A DNA stretch of 55,576 nucleotides from NCBI GenBank assembly GCA_026390165.1, contig JAPLGM010000007.1:1-55576 (forward strand). Direction: 5' to 3'. This document shows positions 8,786 to 17,634 of this stretch, one piece after another (within the stretch, counting starts at the first letter, position 1; the number at the start of each line of letters is the position of its first letter). Below the pieces are notes generated by a model that did no database searches, was not told the DNA's origin, and worked only from the letters and a program-made list of their open reading frames with translations. The stretch comes from Campylobacterales bacterium. GTDB taxonomy: Bacteria > Campylobacterota > Campylobacteria > Campylobacterales > Sulfurimonadaceae. The translations under genes and the position numbers were made by a program.

Positions 8786-10570
8786 GTGTGCGGAGTATTT
8801 GGAATAATCGGTGAGTATACGGCAGCCAAAGCGCGTGCGGCACTTGCTACACTTCGTCATCGTGGACGTGATCATTGCGGGATTATTGAAGAGGAAGGGC
8901 TTTTCATCGCGCATCAGCGTCTTTCGATTACCGATACGCATGAGCGTTCTCACCAACCGTTTCGACATCAAAAGTTACTGCTTAGTTTTAACGGAGAAAT
9001 TTACAACCACAAACTATTGCGTCGTGAACTGGAGGGGTTTGGATGGAAAACCCACAGTGATGCAGAAGTGTTATTAGCTGCGTATCAAAAGTGGGGGATT
9101 GGGTGTTTGAGTCGCTTGGAGGGGATGTTTGCATTTGCCCTTATGGATGGAGAAAAGCTTTATCTCGTCCGTGATCGTGCAGGAAAAAAACCGATGTTTT
9201 ATCATCACAATTCGGAAACTTTTGTCTTTGCATCGGAGATTAAAGCAATTAAACCCTTCTTGCCGTCGATAAAAATGAATAATGAGGCGATGCACTCCTA
9301 CCTCTCCTTTTTGGCCCCGACACCGCCCCATACTTTTTATGAGGGGATTGAGAAATTACAAAGTGGTGAGTGGCTCTGTTTTGAGAGAGGAAAAATCACG
9401 AAACAGAGCTATTATGATATTTTGAATACACCACGCACCGATGATAATCGTATCGAAACACTCCTGTCCCAAAGCATCGAAAAACGACTCGATACTGATG
9501 TTCCCATAGCAGCACTTCTCTCCGGGGGGATTGACAGCGCGATGATTTGTGCCATTGCGTCATCCCAAGGGAAAAAGCTCCCCACCTTTACCCTCGGCTA
9601 TGATGAATATACGGGGTATGATGAACGGGAGAATGCACGTGCGACGGCGGAATATTTGGGGCTAGATAATACTGAGGTGGTCATCTCACGTACTGATTTT
9701 GATGAAAATCTGGATACGGTTTTGGAGCAGATGGATGAGCCTCTGAACGATCCTGCTGCGTTGCCGCTGTATCTTTTGATGAAGCGTATTGCGAGGGAGG
9801 GGTACAAAGTTGTCCTTAGTGGAGAGGGTTCCGATGAGCTTTTCTTGGGGTATCGGCAGTATTTTGAGTATCTTGACATTGAAAAAGCTTCTACCCTTGC
9901 CCATAAAAACTGGCTCAAAAAATATTTTCACAGCAATTTCTCGATGAACCGTGAGTGGGAGTGGTACAAGCGTATTTTTGATGAGACGCTGCTCTTTCGG
10001 ACATCGGGAGAGAAATTTACCGATTTACAGCAAAATCTCCTTTTGCGTGCCAATGTACGGGATAACGAGTCTCTCCGATTTTTAGCATCCTATAGAGAAA
10101 AATTTGAGAATAGTAATTACTCCCATCCTTCTCATTGGTACAGTGCGATTGATTTAAAACTTTTTGTAGGAGAACATTTTCTGACCAAACTGGATCGCGT
10201 CTCAATGGCACACACCCTTGAAACCCGCGCCCCCTTTTTGGATCATACCTTGGGGGAGGCAATTTTTGGATTACCTCATGAAATGAGATTGGGCGAAGGG
10301 GGGACGAAATTTTTGCTCAAACAAATCGGGGAGAAGTATCTAAGTGGCGAGATTCTAAACCGAAAGAAGAAAGGGTTCGCAAACCCCTATATGGAGTGGC
10401 TTATCGCATCCGATAGACTAAAATTGATTAAAGAGGTGAACACACAGACGGGATTATTCCATCCCATTGAGCTTGATAAGTACATTGAAATGGCGAAACG
10501 TGGGAAGTTCAAACAACATACGTGGGGATTGTATGGTTTGAGCCATTGGATGAAGAGGGAATTATTATGA
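8786..10570 (+). CDS. asnB: asparagine synthase (glutamine-hydrolysing)
   Basis: 594 residues from GTG at 8786. This start puts Cys at position 2 (V/M-C-G-V-F-G-I), which becomes the N-terminal glutaminase nucleophile after Met removal. GGGGGA is spaced properly before it. The class II glutamine amidotransferase domain spans about residues 1-200 (RLSITDT, FNGEIYNH). The synthetase domain follows with the ATP-binding LSGGIDSAMI and later LSGEGSDELFLGY. It makes asparagine from aspartate, glutamine and ATP. AsnB homologues next to glycan clusters sometimes amidate sugar carboxylates instead, so the divergent glycan operon leaves that possibility open. It ends one base before the convergent GAF gene. 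Confidence 0.93.
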   Translation: MCGVFGIIGEYTAAKARAALATLRHRGRDHCGIIEEEGLFIAHQRLSITDTHERSHQPFRHQKLLLSFNGEIYNHKLLRRELEGFGWKTHSDAEVLLAAYQKWGIGCLSRLEGMFAFALMDGEKLYLVRDRAGKKPMFYHHNSETFVFASEIKAIKPFLPSIKMNNEAMHSYLSFLAPTPPHTFYEGIEKLQSGEWLCFERGKITKQSYYDILNTPRTDDNRIETLLSQSIEKRLDTDVPIAALLSGGIDSAMICAIASSQGKKLPTFTLGYDEYTGYDERENARATAEYLGLDNTEVVISRTDFDENLDTVLEQMDEPLNDPAALPLYLLMKRIAREGYKVVLSGEGSDELFLGYRQYFEYLDIEKASTLAHKNWLKKYFHSNFSMNREWEWYKRIFDETLLFRTSGEKFTDLQQNLLLRANVRDNESLRFLASYREKFENSNYSHPSHWYSAIDLKLFVGEHFLTKLDRVSMAHTLETRAPFLDHTLGEAIFGLPHEMRLGEGGTKFLLKQIGEKYLSGEILNRKKKGFANPYMEWLIASDRLKLIKEVNTQTGLFHPIELDKYIEMAKRGKFKQHTWGLYGLSHWMKRELL

Positions 10571-10571
10571 T

Positions 10572-11072
10572 TTACTTCTTATTCTCTTCCATCAATAATG
10601 CCAATTCCAAGGCACCACTAACATAATTGGCAAAAAATTCCATAATTCCTTGATCGCTTTCCATGAAATCCCCATTGTATTTATTGAGGAGCTGAATTAC
10701 TCCAATGACGGCTTGTTTGGAGTTGAAAATAGGAACTGCCAAAATATTGCGGGTAACAAAACCGCTTTTTTCATCAATTTTTGCCATAAACCGACTGTCT
10801 TCGTAAGGATTATTGGAAATCTGCGCTTTTTCGCTCGTTGCACACACCCCTACAATTCCAGAATCCAATCCTATGGCAATGCGTCCTATCCCGTCACTTA
10901 ATTTGGTCCATAGCATATTAATATCACGATCGATCATAAAAATAGAGCACCGCTCAGCGGTAATAATCGCTTTTGCCTCTTCTGCAATAGCGGGCAGGGT
11001 AGACTCGATAGTATCGTAGAGGGCTAATTTTTTTCCAAATTCGGCAATCCGTTGGTAGACTTCAATGCTCAT
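10572..11072 (-). CDS. single-domain GAF protein (downstream copy)
   Basis: 166 residues from the ATG at 11072, which has GGAGGAG 3 bases upstream; the longer frame to 11108 lies within the preceding gene. It is nearly all one GAF domain: RCSIFMIDRDINMLWTKL, GIVGVCATSEKAQI, NNPYEDSRFM, GFVTRNILAVPIF and GVIQLLNKYNGDF. GAF domains bind small ligands, haem or chromophores, but nothing here shows which. There is no output domain, so it may act in trans. It is a clear paralogue of the gene just upstream, with an 11-base overlap, and looks like a tandem duplication. Confidence 0.85.
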   Translation of the reverse strand: MSIEVYQRIAEFGKKLALYDTIESTLPAIAEEAKAIITAERCSIFMIDRDINMLWTKLSDGIGRIAIGLDSGIVGVCATSEKAQISNNPYEDSRFMAKIDEKSGFVTRNILAVPIFNSKQAVIGVIQLLNKYNGDFMESDQGIMEFFANYVSGALELALLMEENKK

Positions 11073-11589
11073 GCTCCTCCTTTTTGAGTAGTGATCCTTG
11101 TGTATCATATGAAAGTGCTAATTCGAGATAGGTACTGATATAGTGGGCGAAAAAGATCATCGATTTTGAGTCGGCAGCACTAAACCCCTCGGGTTTGTTC
11201 AGCAGTTGAAAAACTCCGATAATACGACGAGCAGAATCAAATATAGGGACAGAGGCAATGTTTTCGGTGACAAACCCTGTTTTAGCATCGATAGAGGATA
11301 AAAAACGTTCATCATGATACGGATCGTTGATGAGTAGCGGTTTTCCCTCTTTGATTGTATGCCCGGCAATGCCATCATTTTCATGAATGATAATAGGGTC
11401 TGTTTCATCAGCAAGGGTTGTCCAGAGGGTTTTGTTATCAGAATTTCGAATAAAAATAGAGCATCGCTGTGCACCGCTAACCCCTTTAGCGTATTCAGAA
11501 ATGATGGGGAGTCCCTCACTCAATGTAGGTTTGCCTAAAAGAGCGCGTCCAAAATCGGCTAATTTTTTAAAACTTGACTGGGAATCCAT
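11062..11589 (-). CDS. single-domain GAF protein (upstream copy)
   Basis: 175 residues, with ribosome binding site AGGAG 7 bases before the ATG. It has the same GAF pattern as the downstream copy: RCSIFIRNSDNKTLWTTL, GIAGHTIKEGKPLLINDPYHDERF, GFVTENIASVPIFD and GVFQLLNKPEGF. No other domain, signal or membrane segment. The two proteins probably work together, perhaps as a heterodimer; ligand and partner are unknown. Confidence 0.85.
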   Translation of the reverse strand: MDSQSSFKKLADFGRALLGKPTLSEGLPIISEYAKGVSGAQRCSIFIRNSDNKTLWTTLADETDPIIIHENDGIAGHTIKEGKPLLINDPYHDERFLSSIDAKTGFVTENIASVPIFDSARRIIGVFQLLNKPEGFSAADSKSMIFFAHYISTYLELALSYDTQGSLLKKEEHEH

Positions 11590-11696
11590 GAATTTCTCCT
11601 AGAGTGCAATGATAGTGTAGAATCGGAGTAATGCTAACATTGAAAAGCTAAAAGTTGACTCAAAATATAAAAACTAAAGAGAAAGAGGAGTGGAAT

Positions 11697-11729
11697 GGAT
11701 TCCCGACGAGATCGGGAAGAACGGGGAAA
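11697..11729. repeat. intergenic palindromic repeat, TGGATTCCCG...CGGGAA type
   Basis: A 7-base stem (TTCCCGA, 11700-11706, with TCGGGAA, 11712-11718) and a 5-base loop, followed by GAACGGGGAAAATTTA. It sits just after the stop of the YdcH-like gene, so it could end or stabilise that transcript. The same framework recurs near 25286-25354. This kind of dispersed TGGATTCCCG...GGGAATGACG repeat is widespread in bacteria. Confidence 0.6.
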
Positions 11730-11731
11730 AT

Positions 11732-11968
11732 TTAAAGGTTGTGCTCTTTTTTGTAGTCAATAATCATTGCATACGCTTCATCTTTAAGAAGGAGTTTCTC
11801 TTTTTTAAGAACCTCTAGCTCCATATCGCTCATTGGAACTTCGCCGTTTTCAGCTTTGGTGATTTGATTGTCAAGATCATTGTGGCGATCAAAAATTTTT
11901 AAGAAATGGGCATTTGCCGCATTATTCTCTTTCATATGGGTAATAACGTCACGGTATTCATGTAACAT
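11732..11968 (-). CDS. YdcH family (DUF465) small protein
   Basis: 78 residues, all helical and charged: MLHEYRDVITHMKENNAANA, then HNDLDNQITKAENG and LEVLKKEKLLLKDEAYAMI. This is the DUF465/YdcH pattern of a short helical hairpin with a conserved basic KKEKLLLKDE segment near the end. Function in the family is not known. The ribosome binding site AAGGAG is well placed. It lies between dcd and the GAF pair on the same strand. Confidence 0.85.
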   Translation of the reverse strand: MLHEYRDVITHMKENNAANAHFLKIFDRHNDLDNQITKAENGEVPMSDMELEVLKKEKLLLKDEAYAMIIDYKKEHNL

Positions 11969-12017
11969 GGGTGCTCCTTAAAGGCTTGAAATAAATTTAG
12001 AGGGATTTTACCACTTT

Positions 12018-12590
12018 TTATTTTAAAATACGTGGAAGGGTGATCCCCTCTTGCCCTTGGTATTTGCCGCTTTTGTCTTTATAACTGGTCTCGCACATTT
12101 CATCCCCTTGTAAAAAGAGGACTTGAGCAATCCCCTCGTTGGCGTAAATTTTGGCAGGCAATGGAGTTGTATTGGAAATTTCAATGGTGATATGCCCCTC
12201 AAACTCGGGTTCAAAAGGGGTGACATTAACGATAATGCCGCAACGTGCGTAGGTGGATTTTCCCAAACAAATCGCCAAAACATCACGAGGAATTTTAAAA
12301 TATTCAACCGTTCGTGCCAGAGCAAAGGAGTTCGGGGGGACAATACAAACATCCCCTTTAAAATCAACCACATTCATCTCATCAAAATGTTTTGGATCAA
12401 CGACCGTCGAATTGAGATTCGTAAAAATTTTAAATTCATCGGTTACCCGTATGTCATATCCGTACGAGCTAAGACCGTAACTGACGACACCAACCCCTAC
12501 TTGATCTTCACAAAACGGAGAAATCATCCCCTCTTCAAGTGCCTTTTTTCGAATCCATCCATCACTTTTAAGCCCCATTGTCGTATCCAT
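12018..12590 (-). CDS. dcd: dCTP deaminase
   Basis: 190 residues, very like Helicobacter Dcd throughout. It has [23 protein letters not shown], the nucleotide-binding [10 protein letters not shown], the catalytic-region [19 protein letters not shown], and the C-terminal [15 protein letters not shown] that closes over the active site. It deaminates dCTP to dUTP, the precursor for dTMP. An internal ATG at 12578 ([11 protein letters not shown]) matches the start of relatives better, but neither start has a clear ribosome binding site. Confidence 0.95.
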   Translation of the reverse strand: MDTTMGLKSDGWIRKKALEEGMISPFCEDQVGVGVVSYGLSSYGYDIRVTDEFKIFTNLNSTVVDPKHFDEMNVVDFKGDVCIVPPNSFALARTVEYFKIPRDVLAICLGKSTYARCGIIVNVTPFEPEFEGHITIEISNTTPLPAKIYANEGIAQVLFLQGDEMCETSYKDKSGKYQGQEGITLPRILK

Positions 12591-12611
12591 TATTAATTTT
12601 ATTTGTGGTAG

Positions 12612-12617
12612 TATAAC
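12612..12617 (+). promoter_or_regulatory. -10 box for accBC
   Basis: TATAAC, with a predicted start near 12625 and a leader of about 28 bases containing AGGAGC before the accB ATG. There is no clear -35. It lies between the divergent dcd and accB genes. Confidence 0.4.
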
Positions 12618-12652
12618 ACATCTATTACCCTACTTTTAGGAGCAATTAACTC

Positions 12653-13102
12653 ATGGACCTCATGGATATTAACAATATTAAAGCACTTGTGCAAGAATTT
12701 GATGCAAGTACGCTATCAAAATTAAAAATTACGTCAGATGTTTTTTCGATTGAATTGGAAAAAAATGTCGGTACCGTTGCTGCCCCTGTTATGATGTCGG
12801 CACCTGTTGCAAGTGCCCCTGTTGCACTTGAGGCCCCGGTTTCCAGTACCCCTATTATTGTAGGTGATTCTATTTTATCACCAATGGTAGGGACATTTTA
12901 TTCGGCCCCTTCACCTGATTCAGCCCCTTTTGTGAAAGTGGGTGATCGTGTCAAAAAAGGTCAAGTCGTTGCAATCCTTGAAGCGATGAAAATTATGAAT
13001 GAGCTTGAAGCAGAGTTTGATTGTGAAATTCTTGAAATTTTGAAATCCGATGGTCAAGCGGTTGAATACGATATGCCACTTTATACCGTGAAGAAGCTCT
13101 AA
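12653..13102 (+). CDS. accB: biotin carboxyl carrier protein of acetyl-CoA carboxylase
   Basis: 149 residues. The N-terminal helical part (MDLMDINNIKALVQEF) is followed by an Ala/Pro/Val-rich linker (about 45-75) and the C-terminal biotinyl domain. That domain carries EAMKIMNE, whose Lys is the biotinylation site, near residue 109. It carries carboxybiotin between AccC and the carboxyltransferase for malonyl-CoA synthesis. It is two bases upstream of accC, an accBC operon. Confidence 0.95.
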   Translation: MDLMDINNIKALVQEFDASTLSKLKITSDVFSIELEKNVGTVAAPVMMSAPVASAPVALEAPVSSTPIIVGDSILSPMVGTFYSAPSPDSAPFVKVGDRVKKGQVVAILEAMKIMNELEAEFDCEILEILKSDGQAVEYDMPLYTVKKL

Positions 13103-13104
13103 TT

Positions 13105-14445
13105 ATGGCGGAAATTAAACGTATTCTTGTTGCCAATCGTGGTGAAATTGCTCTCCGTGCCATCCGTACTATTCAAGAGATGGGGAAAGAAGCGGTAGCT
13201 GTTTACTCGACGGCAGATAAAGACGCGTCGTATTTAGCTCTTGCTGATGCAGCGATTTGTATCGGAGCAGCTCCTAGCTCGAAAAGTTATTTGAATATTC
13301 CGGCAATCATTGCAGCCGCAGAGATTAGTAAATGTGATGCGATTTTTCCCGGATATGGATTTTTGAGTGAAAATCAACATTTTGTTGAGATCTGTACCCA
13401 TCACGGGCTTAAATTTATCGGTCCAACCCCTGAAGTAATGGTGATGATGTCGGATAAATCCAAAGCCAAGGATGTGATGATCGCAGCGGGTGTCCCTGTT
13501 GTCCCTGGGTCGGATGGAGCGATCAAAGATATCGCTGAAGCACGTCTTCGCGCTGCAGAAGTAGGGTTTCCCATTATCCTGAAAGCTGCAGCAGGTGGCG
13601 GCGGACGCGGAATGCGTGTGGTCGAAGAGGAGAGCGGTATTGAAAACGCCTTTTTAGCAGCAGAAGCGGAAGCGATTACGGCGTTTGGCGATGGAACCAT
13701 TTATATGGAAAAATTTATCAAAAATCCACGCCATATCGAAGTGCAGATTATTGCTGACAGTCATGGCAATGTCTTGCATATTGGTGAGCGTGACTGTTCG
13801 ATGCAGCGTCGTCACCAAAAACTGATCGAAGAGTCTCCCGCCGTGGCATTGACTCCTGAGATTCGCGCTGAACTTCACGCCTCTGCTGTACGAGCAACGA
13901 AGTTTATCAAGTACGAAGGGGCTGGGACGTTTGAGTATCTTCTCGATGCCGATAAAAATTTCTATTTTATGGAGATGAATACCCGTCTTCAAGTAGAACA
14001 CACCGTCTCTGAGATGGTAAGTGGGCTAGATTTGATCGAGATGATGATTCGTGTGGCTGAGGGGGAAGCATTACCAAGCCAAGATACAGTTATCCTAACA
14101 GGTCACTCTATTGAGTGCCGTATCACAGCGGAAGATCCGATTAAATTCTTGCCGTGTCCGGGGAAAATTACCCAGTGGATTGCACCGGGTGGACGAAATG
14201 TCCGTATCGATACTCATGTTCATGCAGGGTATATGGTTCCTCCGACGTACGATTCGATGATTGGAAAACTCATTGTGTACGGAAGAGATCGTAACGACGC
14301 TATTGCCCGAATGCACCGTGCCTTGAGTGAATTTACCGTTACAGGGATTAAAACAACGATCCCATTTCATCAAAAAATGATGAAAAATCCTGATTTTATC
14401 AATAATAACTTCGATACCAAATACCTCGAAAATTACAACGGCTAA
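13105..14445 (+). CDS. accC: biotin carboxylase subunit of acetyl-CoA carboxylase
   Basis: 446 residues, standard length. It has the N-terminal RILVANRGEIALRAIR, the ATP-grasp glycine loop AAAGGGGRGMRVV, HIGERDCSMQRRHQK, and the active-site FMEMNTRLQVEHTVSEM. It carboxylates biotin on AccB using ATP and bicarbonate. The stop codon falls in the loop of a strong hairpin that probably ends the transcript. Confidence 0.96.
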   Translation: MAEIKRILVANRGEIALRAIRTIQEMGKEAVAVYSTADKDASYLALADAAICIGAAPSSKSYLNIPAIIAAAEISKCDAIFPGYGFLSENQHFVEICTHHGLKFIGPTPEVMVMMSDKSKAKDVMIAAGVPVVPGSDGAIKDIAEARLRAAEVGFPIILKAAAGGGGRGMRVVEEESGIENAFLAAEAEAITAFGDGTIYMEKFIKNPRHIEVQIIADSHGNVLHIGERDCSMQRRHQKLIEESPAVALTPEIRAELHASAVRATKFIKYEGAGTFEYLLDADKNFYFMEMNTRLQVEHTVSEMVSGLDLIEMMIRVAEGEALPSQDTVILTGHSIECRITAEDPIKFLPCPGKITQWIAPGGRNVRIDTHVHAGYMVPPTYDSMIGKLIVYGRDRNDAIARMHRALSEFTVTGIKTTIPFHQKMMKNPDFINNNFDTKYLENYNG

Positions 14446-14467
14446 TTGTCGTTGTAATTCTTTCTTT
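14431..14467 (+). terminator. terminator after accBC
   Basis: A 10-base perfect stem, AATTACAACG (14431-14440) with CGTTGTAATT (14450-14459), a 9-base loop containing the accC stop codon, then a pyrimidine-rich tail (CTTTCTTTC). The 5' arm is part of the accC coding end. Confidence 0.7.
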
Positions 14468-14578
14468 CTCCACTATTTTTTTAAATTTTCTTTTAGTGAA
14501 AAGTCAATATACTCTTTACTAGTATAAGTTTTATTGAATGTTGCCTACAGTGCTAAAAAAGGGGAAGAAGTGAAAAAT

Positions 14579-16699
14579 ATGAGTATTGCGCAAAAGGTAC
14601 ATATCCCTTTGATTGCATCGATTATAGTAGGGTTTATTGTTGTTTTGATCAATTATTGGTTCTCTGTCGATCAGATACGAGAAGATACGTATAGCACTCA
14701 GGCTAAAGAGATGACGACGGTTTTTAATGAGACCCTCGAAGCAAAAAACAGTGTCGGTATTACCAATGCTATCGGTATTTCAAAAAACAGTGTTGTAGTG
14801 AACGGGCTTATAAGCGGAGATCGTGAGGGGACATTGAAAAGTCTGAAATCACTTTCGAAAGAGTATAAAGATTATACGAAATTCGGAAATATCAAAATTC
14901 ATGTTCATGATAAAGATGTCCACAGTTTTATCCGTGTATGGAGCCCTAATAAATTTGGGGATGACTTGAGCGGTTTTCGAAAAACGATTTTGGCAGTTAA
15001 AGAGACACGTAAACCCCTTGTCGCTATCGAAATCGGTGTTGCCGGATTGGAACTTCGAGGGATCGCCCCTATTATTTCGGGAGGGGAGTATGTCGGATCG
15101 GTTGAGTTTATGCAAGGGCTTAACTCGGTTGTAAAAGATGTTCGGAAGAATTTTGGTACCGAGTTGGTTATTGCGTTGGATAATCGCTTTTTAGATAATG
15201 CCAAAGAGCTTAAAAATGCCCCTAAAATCGGTAAAAATTTTACCCTTGCGGTGAAAGAGGATGTTGTCGATAAGGGTTATTTGAGCGAACTTGGCGCAAA
15301 CGAATTTGATCCTAAAGCGGGGTCGTTTACGACGGAAAACTATTTTATTCAGCCTATCCCCATCAAAGATTTTTCAGGGGAGGAAGTCGGTTACGCGTTA
15401 TCGGCTAAAAAACTGGAAACCGTTGAAAATCTGATTAATCAATCGGAAGATTCTCTGCTGCGTCAAGTCCTTATTATGACGTTGATGGATGTTCTTATCC
15501 TTGTATTATTGATCATTATCATCCGCCGTGCCGTCATCCGACCGATTGAAAATTTGGATCAAATCGCTCAGGATTTAGCCAGTGGCGATGCCGATTTGAG
15601 TAAGCGCCTTACAATCCAAAGCCAAGATGAAATAGGAAAAGCCGCTGCGAGTTTTAACATTTTCATCGAAAAAGCGCAGGGGATAGCAAACCAGTCACAA
15701 GATGAGGCGTGTAAAGCAATGAAAGCGCAGATCGCAAGTGAAGGGCAGATGCAAAAAAATGAGATGTCATTGACATTGGCACGTCAGATGATAAAAGGTT
15801 TCATCTCAAACTCGGGAAGTTTACGTGGATCGATGGATCAGAATATCAAAAATTTGCATGAAGTTAATGCCCTCAACCAGAATACGGGAAGTGTAGTGGA
15901 TGATGTGAGCTCTCAAACGGATAGTATTATGGCGAGTATGGTGAATATTACTGAAATGATTAATGATTCACGGACGAATTCCCAACAGCTGAATCACAAT
16001 GTTAGTGAAATTGCCAATGTTATTACGTTGATTAAAGACATCTCCGATCAAACCAATTTGTTAGCACTCAATGCTGCCATTGAAGCAGCACGGGCGGGTG
16101 AACACGGACGTGGGTTTGCTGTTGTTGCCGATGAGGTACGAAAACTTGCTGAGCGTACTCAAAAAGCGACGAGTGAAGTGGAAGCTAACATTAGTATATT
16201 GAAACAAAACTCGATAGGGATGGTAGAAAACAGCGAACGAGTAGAAGAGTATGCCAGCGATTCGGTTCAAAAACTTGACCAGTTTAAAAGAGTGATGGCG
16301 ATGCTCATTGATAATGTTGAGAAGATTAAAAAAGACAATCAAGCGATCAGTCATGAGATATTTGCCAATATGGCGAAAATTGACCATATGATTTTCAAAA
16401 GCAATGCGTATGCGGCAGGATTTGAGGGGAAAGTGTCTCAAGAGTTTAGCGATCACCACTCATGTGCGTTGGGGCATTGGTATGAAAATGGAGATGGTAG
16501 AGCTGTATTCTCATCGACAGCAGCGTATAGTAAACTATTGGAACCTCATAAGCGGGTGCATGCAGAAGTGAATAAGGCAATGACATTGCTCAAAGAGGAT
16601 CCACTCCGTAATGCAAAAGCGATTACAGATTGTTTCGAAGCGGCAGAAAAAGCAAGTGTCGAACTATTCGATATTTTAAACGATATGATGGAGTCGTAA
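14579..16699 (+). CDS. methyl-accepting chemotaxis protein with Cache sensor and CZB zinc domain
   Basis: 706 residues from ATG 14579 (GTG at 14570 is also possible; GGGGAAG lies upstream of both). Order: a membrane helix (about 10-30), a periplasmic sensor to about 295 that resembles a dCache_3-type domain, a second helix ([18 protein letters not shown]), a HAMP domain ([20 protein letters not shown]), the signalling hairpin with [19 protein letters not shown], and a C-terminal CZB domain. The CZB ligand pattern is complete: His in IDHMIFK, Cys in [11 protein letters not shown], and two His in EPHKRVH. CZB domains bind zinc and have been linked to responses to zinc or hypochlorous acid. It is the only gene in its transcription unit. 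Confidence 0.92.
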   Translation: MSIAQKVHIPLIASIIVGFIVVLINYWFSVDQIREDTYSTQAKEMTTVFNETLEAKNSVGITNAIGISKNSVVVNGLISGDREGTLKSLKSLSKEYKDYTKFGNIKIHVHDKDVHSFIRVWSPNKFGDDLSGFRKTILAVKETRKPLVAIEIGVAGLELRGIAPIISGGEYVGSVEFMQGLNSVVKDVRKNFGTELVIALDNRFLDNAKELKNAPKIGKNFTLAVKEDVVDKGYLSELGANEFDPKAGSFTTENYFIQPIPIKDFSGEEVGYALSAKKLETVENLINQSEDSLLRQVLIMTLMDVLILVLLIIIIRRAVIRPIENLDQIAQDLASGDADLSKRLTIQSQDEIGKAAASFNIFIEKAQGIANQSQDEACKAMKAQIASEGQMQKNEMSLTLARQMIKGFISNSGSLRGSMDQNIKNLHEVNALNQNTGSVVDDVSSQTDSIMASMVNITEMINDSRTNSQQLNHNVSEIANVITLIKDISDQTNLLALNAAIEAARAGEHGRGFAVVADEVRKLAERTQKATSEVEANISILKQNSIGMVENSERVEEYASDSVQKLDQFKRVMAMLIDNVEKIKKDNQAISHEIFANMAKIDHMIFKSNAYAAGFEGKVSQEFSDHHSCALGHWYENGDGRAVFSSTAAYSKLLEPHKRVHAEVNKAMTLLKEDPLRNAKAITDCFEAAEKASVELFDILNDMMES

Positions 16700-16714
16700 G
16701 ACTCTATCTTAGCT

Positions 16715-17551
16715 TTAATCCGGTAGCCGCAATATCTTAATATCCGCACTCAAACGTAATCGTGTAAAATAATCATTCAGGACTTGATTCCGTTTCTCTC
16801 CCATAATCATATTATCAACCTGTGGACGAACGGTATCAAGGTTTTCCGTGATAAGATTTGGTTTGTCTTTCATATAAAAACTCATAAAACTCTCTTTGCC
16901 ATTGGGAAGGATAGGACCAAATTTCCCGACTTCGATTTTATTAAGAATTTGAGCCAGTTGAGGATTGATAGAGGCACCGGGAATTTTTTCATCTTTGGCA
17001 TGGACGCTTTCAATATTGCGCATGGGGTCATCAATTTTTGCTTGCAATGCTTCGTGCGAAGTGGAGATATAGGTGGTGACATCATATCTCTCAGGGCGCG
17101 AGAATTCATCGAGATGAAGTTGATAATACTCAGCCTCTTCAGACGCTGTAGGTTGAGCCATCTTGGAAAAAGCGATGGCACTGTAAAGTTTTTGACCTCG
17201 AACGCTCTCTTCTACTTTAGTCGTTAAATCGCTTTGGCTAATCCCTCGTGAGCTTTGCATAGCATCCAAAAATTTTCCCAGGGTGAGATTATTTTGTTTT
17301 GCCATCCGCTCCATCTCCTCTTGAACTTCGGCAGAGCTTACGGTAATCTTTTTTTCCGTCGCTTCCAATTGTTCTAGTTTTTTGCGGATGAGGATATCGA
17401 CGCTTTGGTCAGCAGTAGTACCGCTTTGCTTCATCTCTTGTTGTACTTCATACAGCGTGATAGGGCTATCTTTTACCAATACGGCGACACCGCCAATAGG
17501 TGCACTCCAAAGAGAGGTGAGTAGTAGTGATGCCAGTAGCAGTGAACGCAT
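16715..17551 (-). CDS. SurA-like periplasmic chaperone / peptidyl-prolyl isomerase
   Basis: 278 residues with a signal peptide (MRSLLLASLLLTSLWSAPIG). A SurA-type N-terminal domain follows (VAVLVKDSPITLYEVQQEMK, DILIRKKLEQLEA), then a diverged parvulin-like stretch (about 140-245, SRPERYDVTTYIS ... VGKFGPILPNGKESF). It should escort outer membrane proteins through the periplasm, like the SurA-like proteins of Campylobacter (for example Cj1289). Isomerase activity is uncertain because the parvulin core is weak. The ribosome binding site AAGGAG is well placed. It converges with the chemoreceptor gene and diverges from gltX. Confidence 0.78.
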   Translation of the reverse strand: MRSLLLASLLLTSLWSAPIGGVAVLVKDSPITLYEVQQEMKQSGTTADQSVDILIRKKLEQLEATEKKITVSSAEVQEEMERMAKQNNLTLGKFLDAMQSSRGISQSDLTTKVEESVRGQKLYSAIAFSKMAQPTASEEAEYYQLHLDEFSRPERYDVTTYISTSHEALQAKIDDPMRNIESVHAKDEKIPGASINPQLAQILNKIEVGKFGPILPNGKESFMSFYMKDKPNLITENLDTVRPQVDNMIMGEKRNQVLNDYFTRLRLSADIKILRLPD

Positions 17552-17634
17552 GAAAGCTCCTTGTAATAATCGCCTATTTTACCCGCTTTTAACCTAGCCT
17601 CAACTAAAATTAGAGAATCAAAAAAGGATTATCT

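Noticed and set aside
9598-9918. Long minus-strand ORF inside asnB
   Set aside because: Low-complexity Ser/Arg-rich translation with no family features, a shadow of asnB codons.
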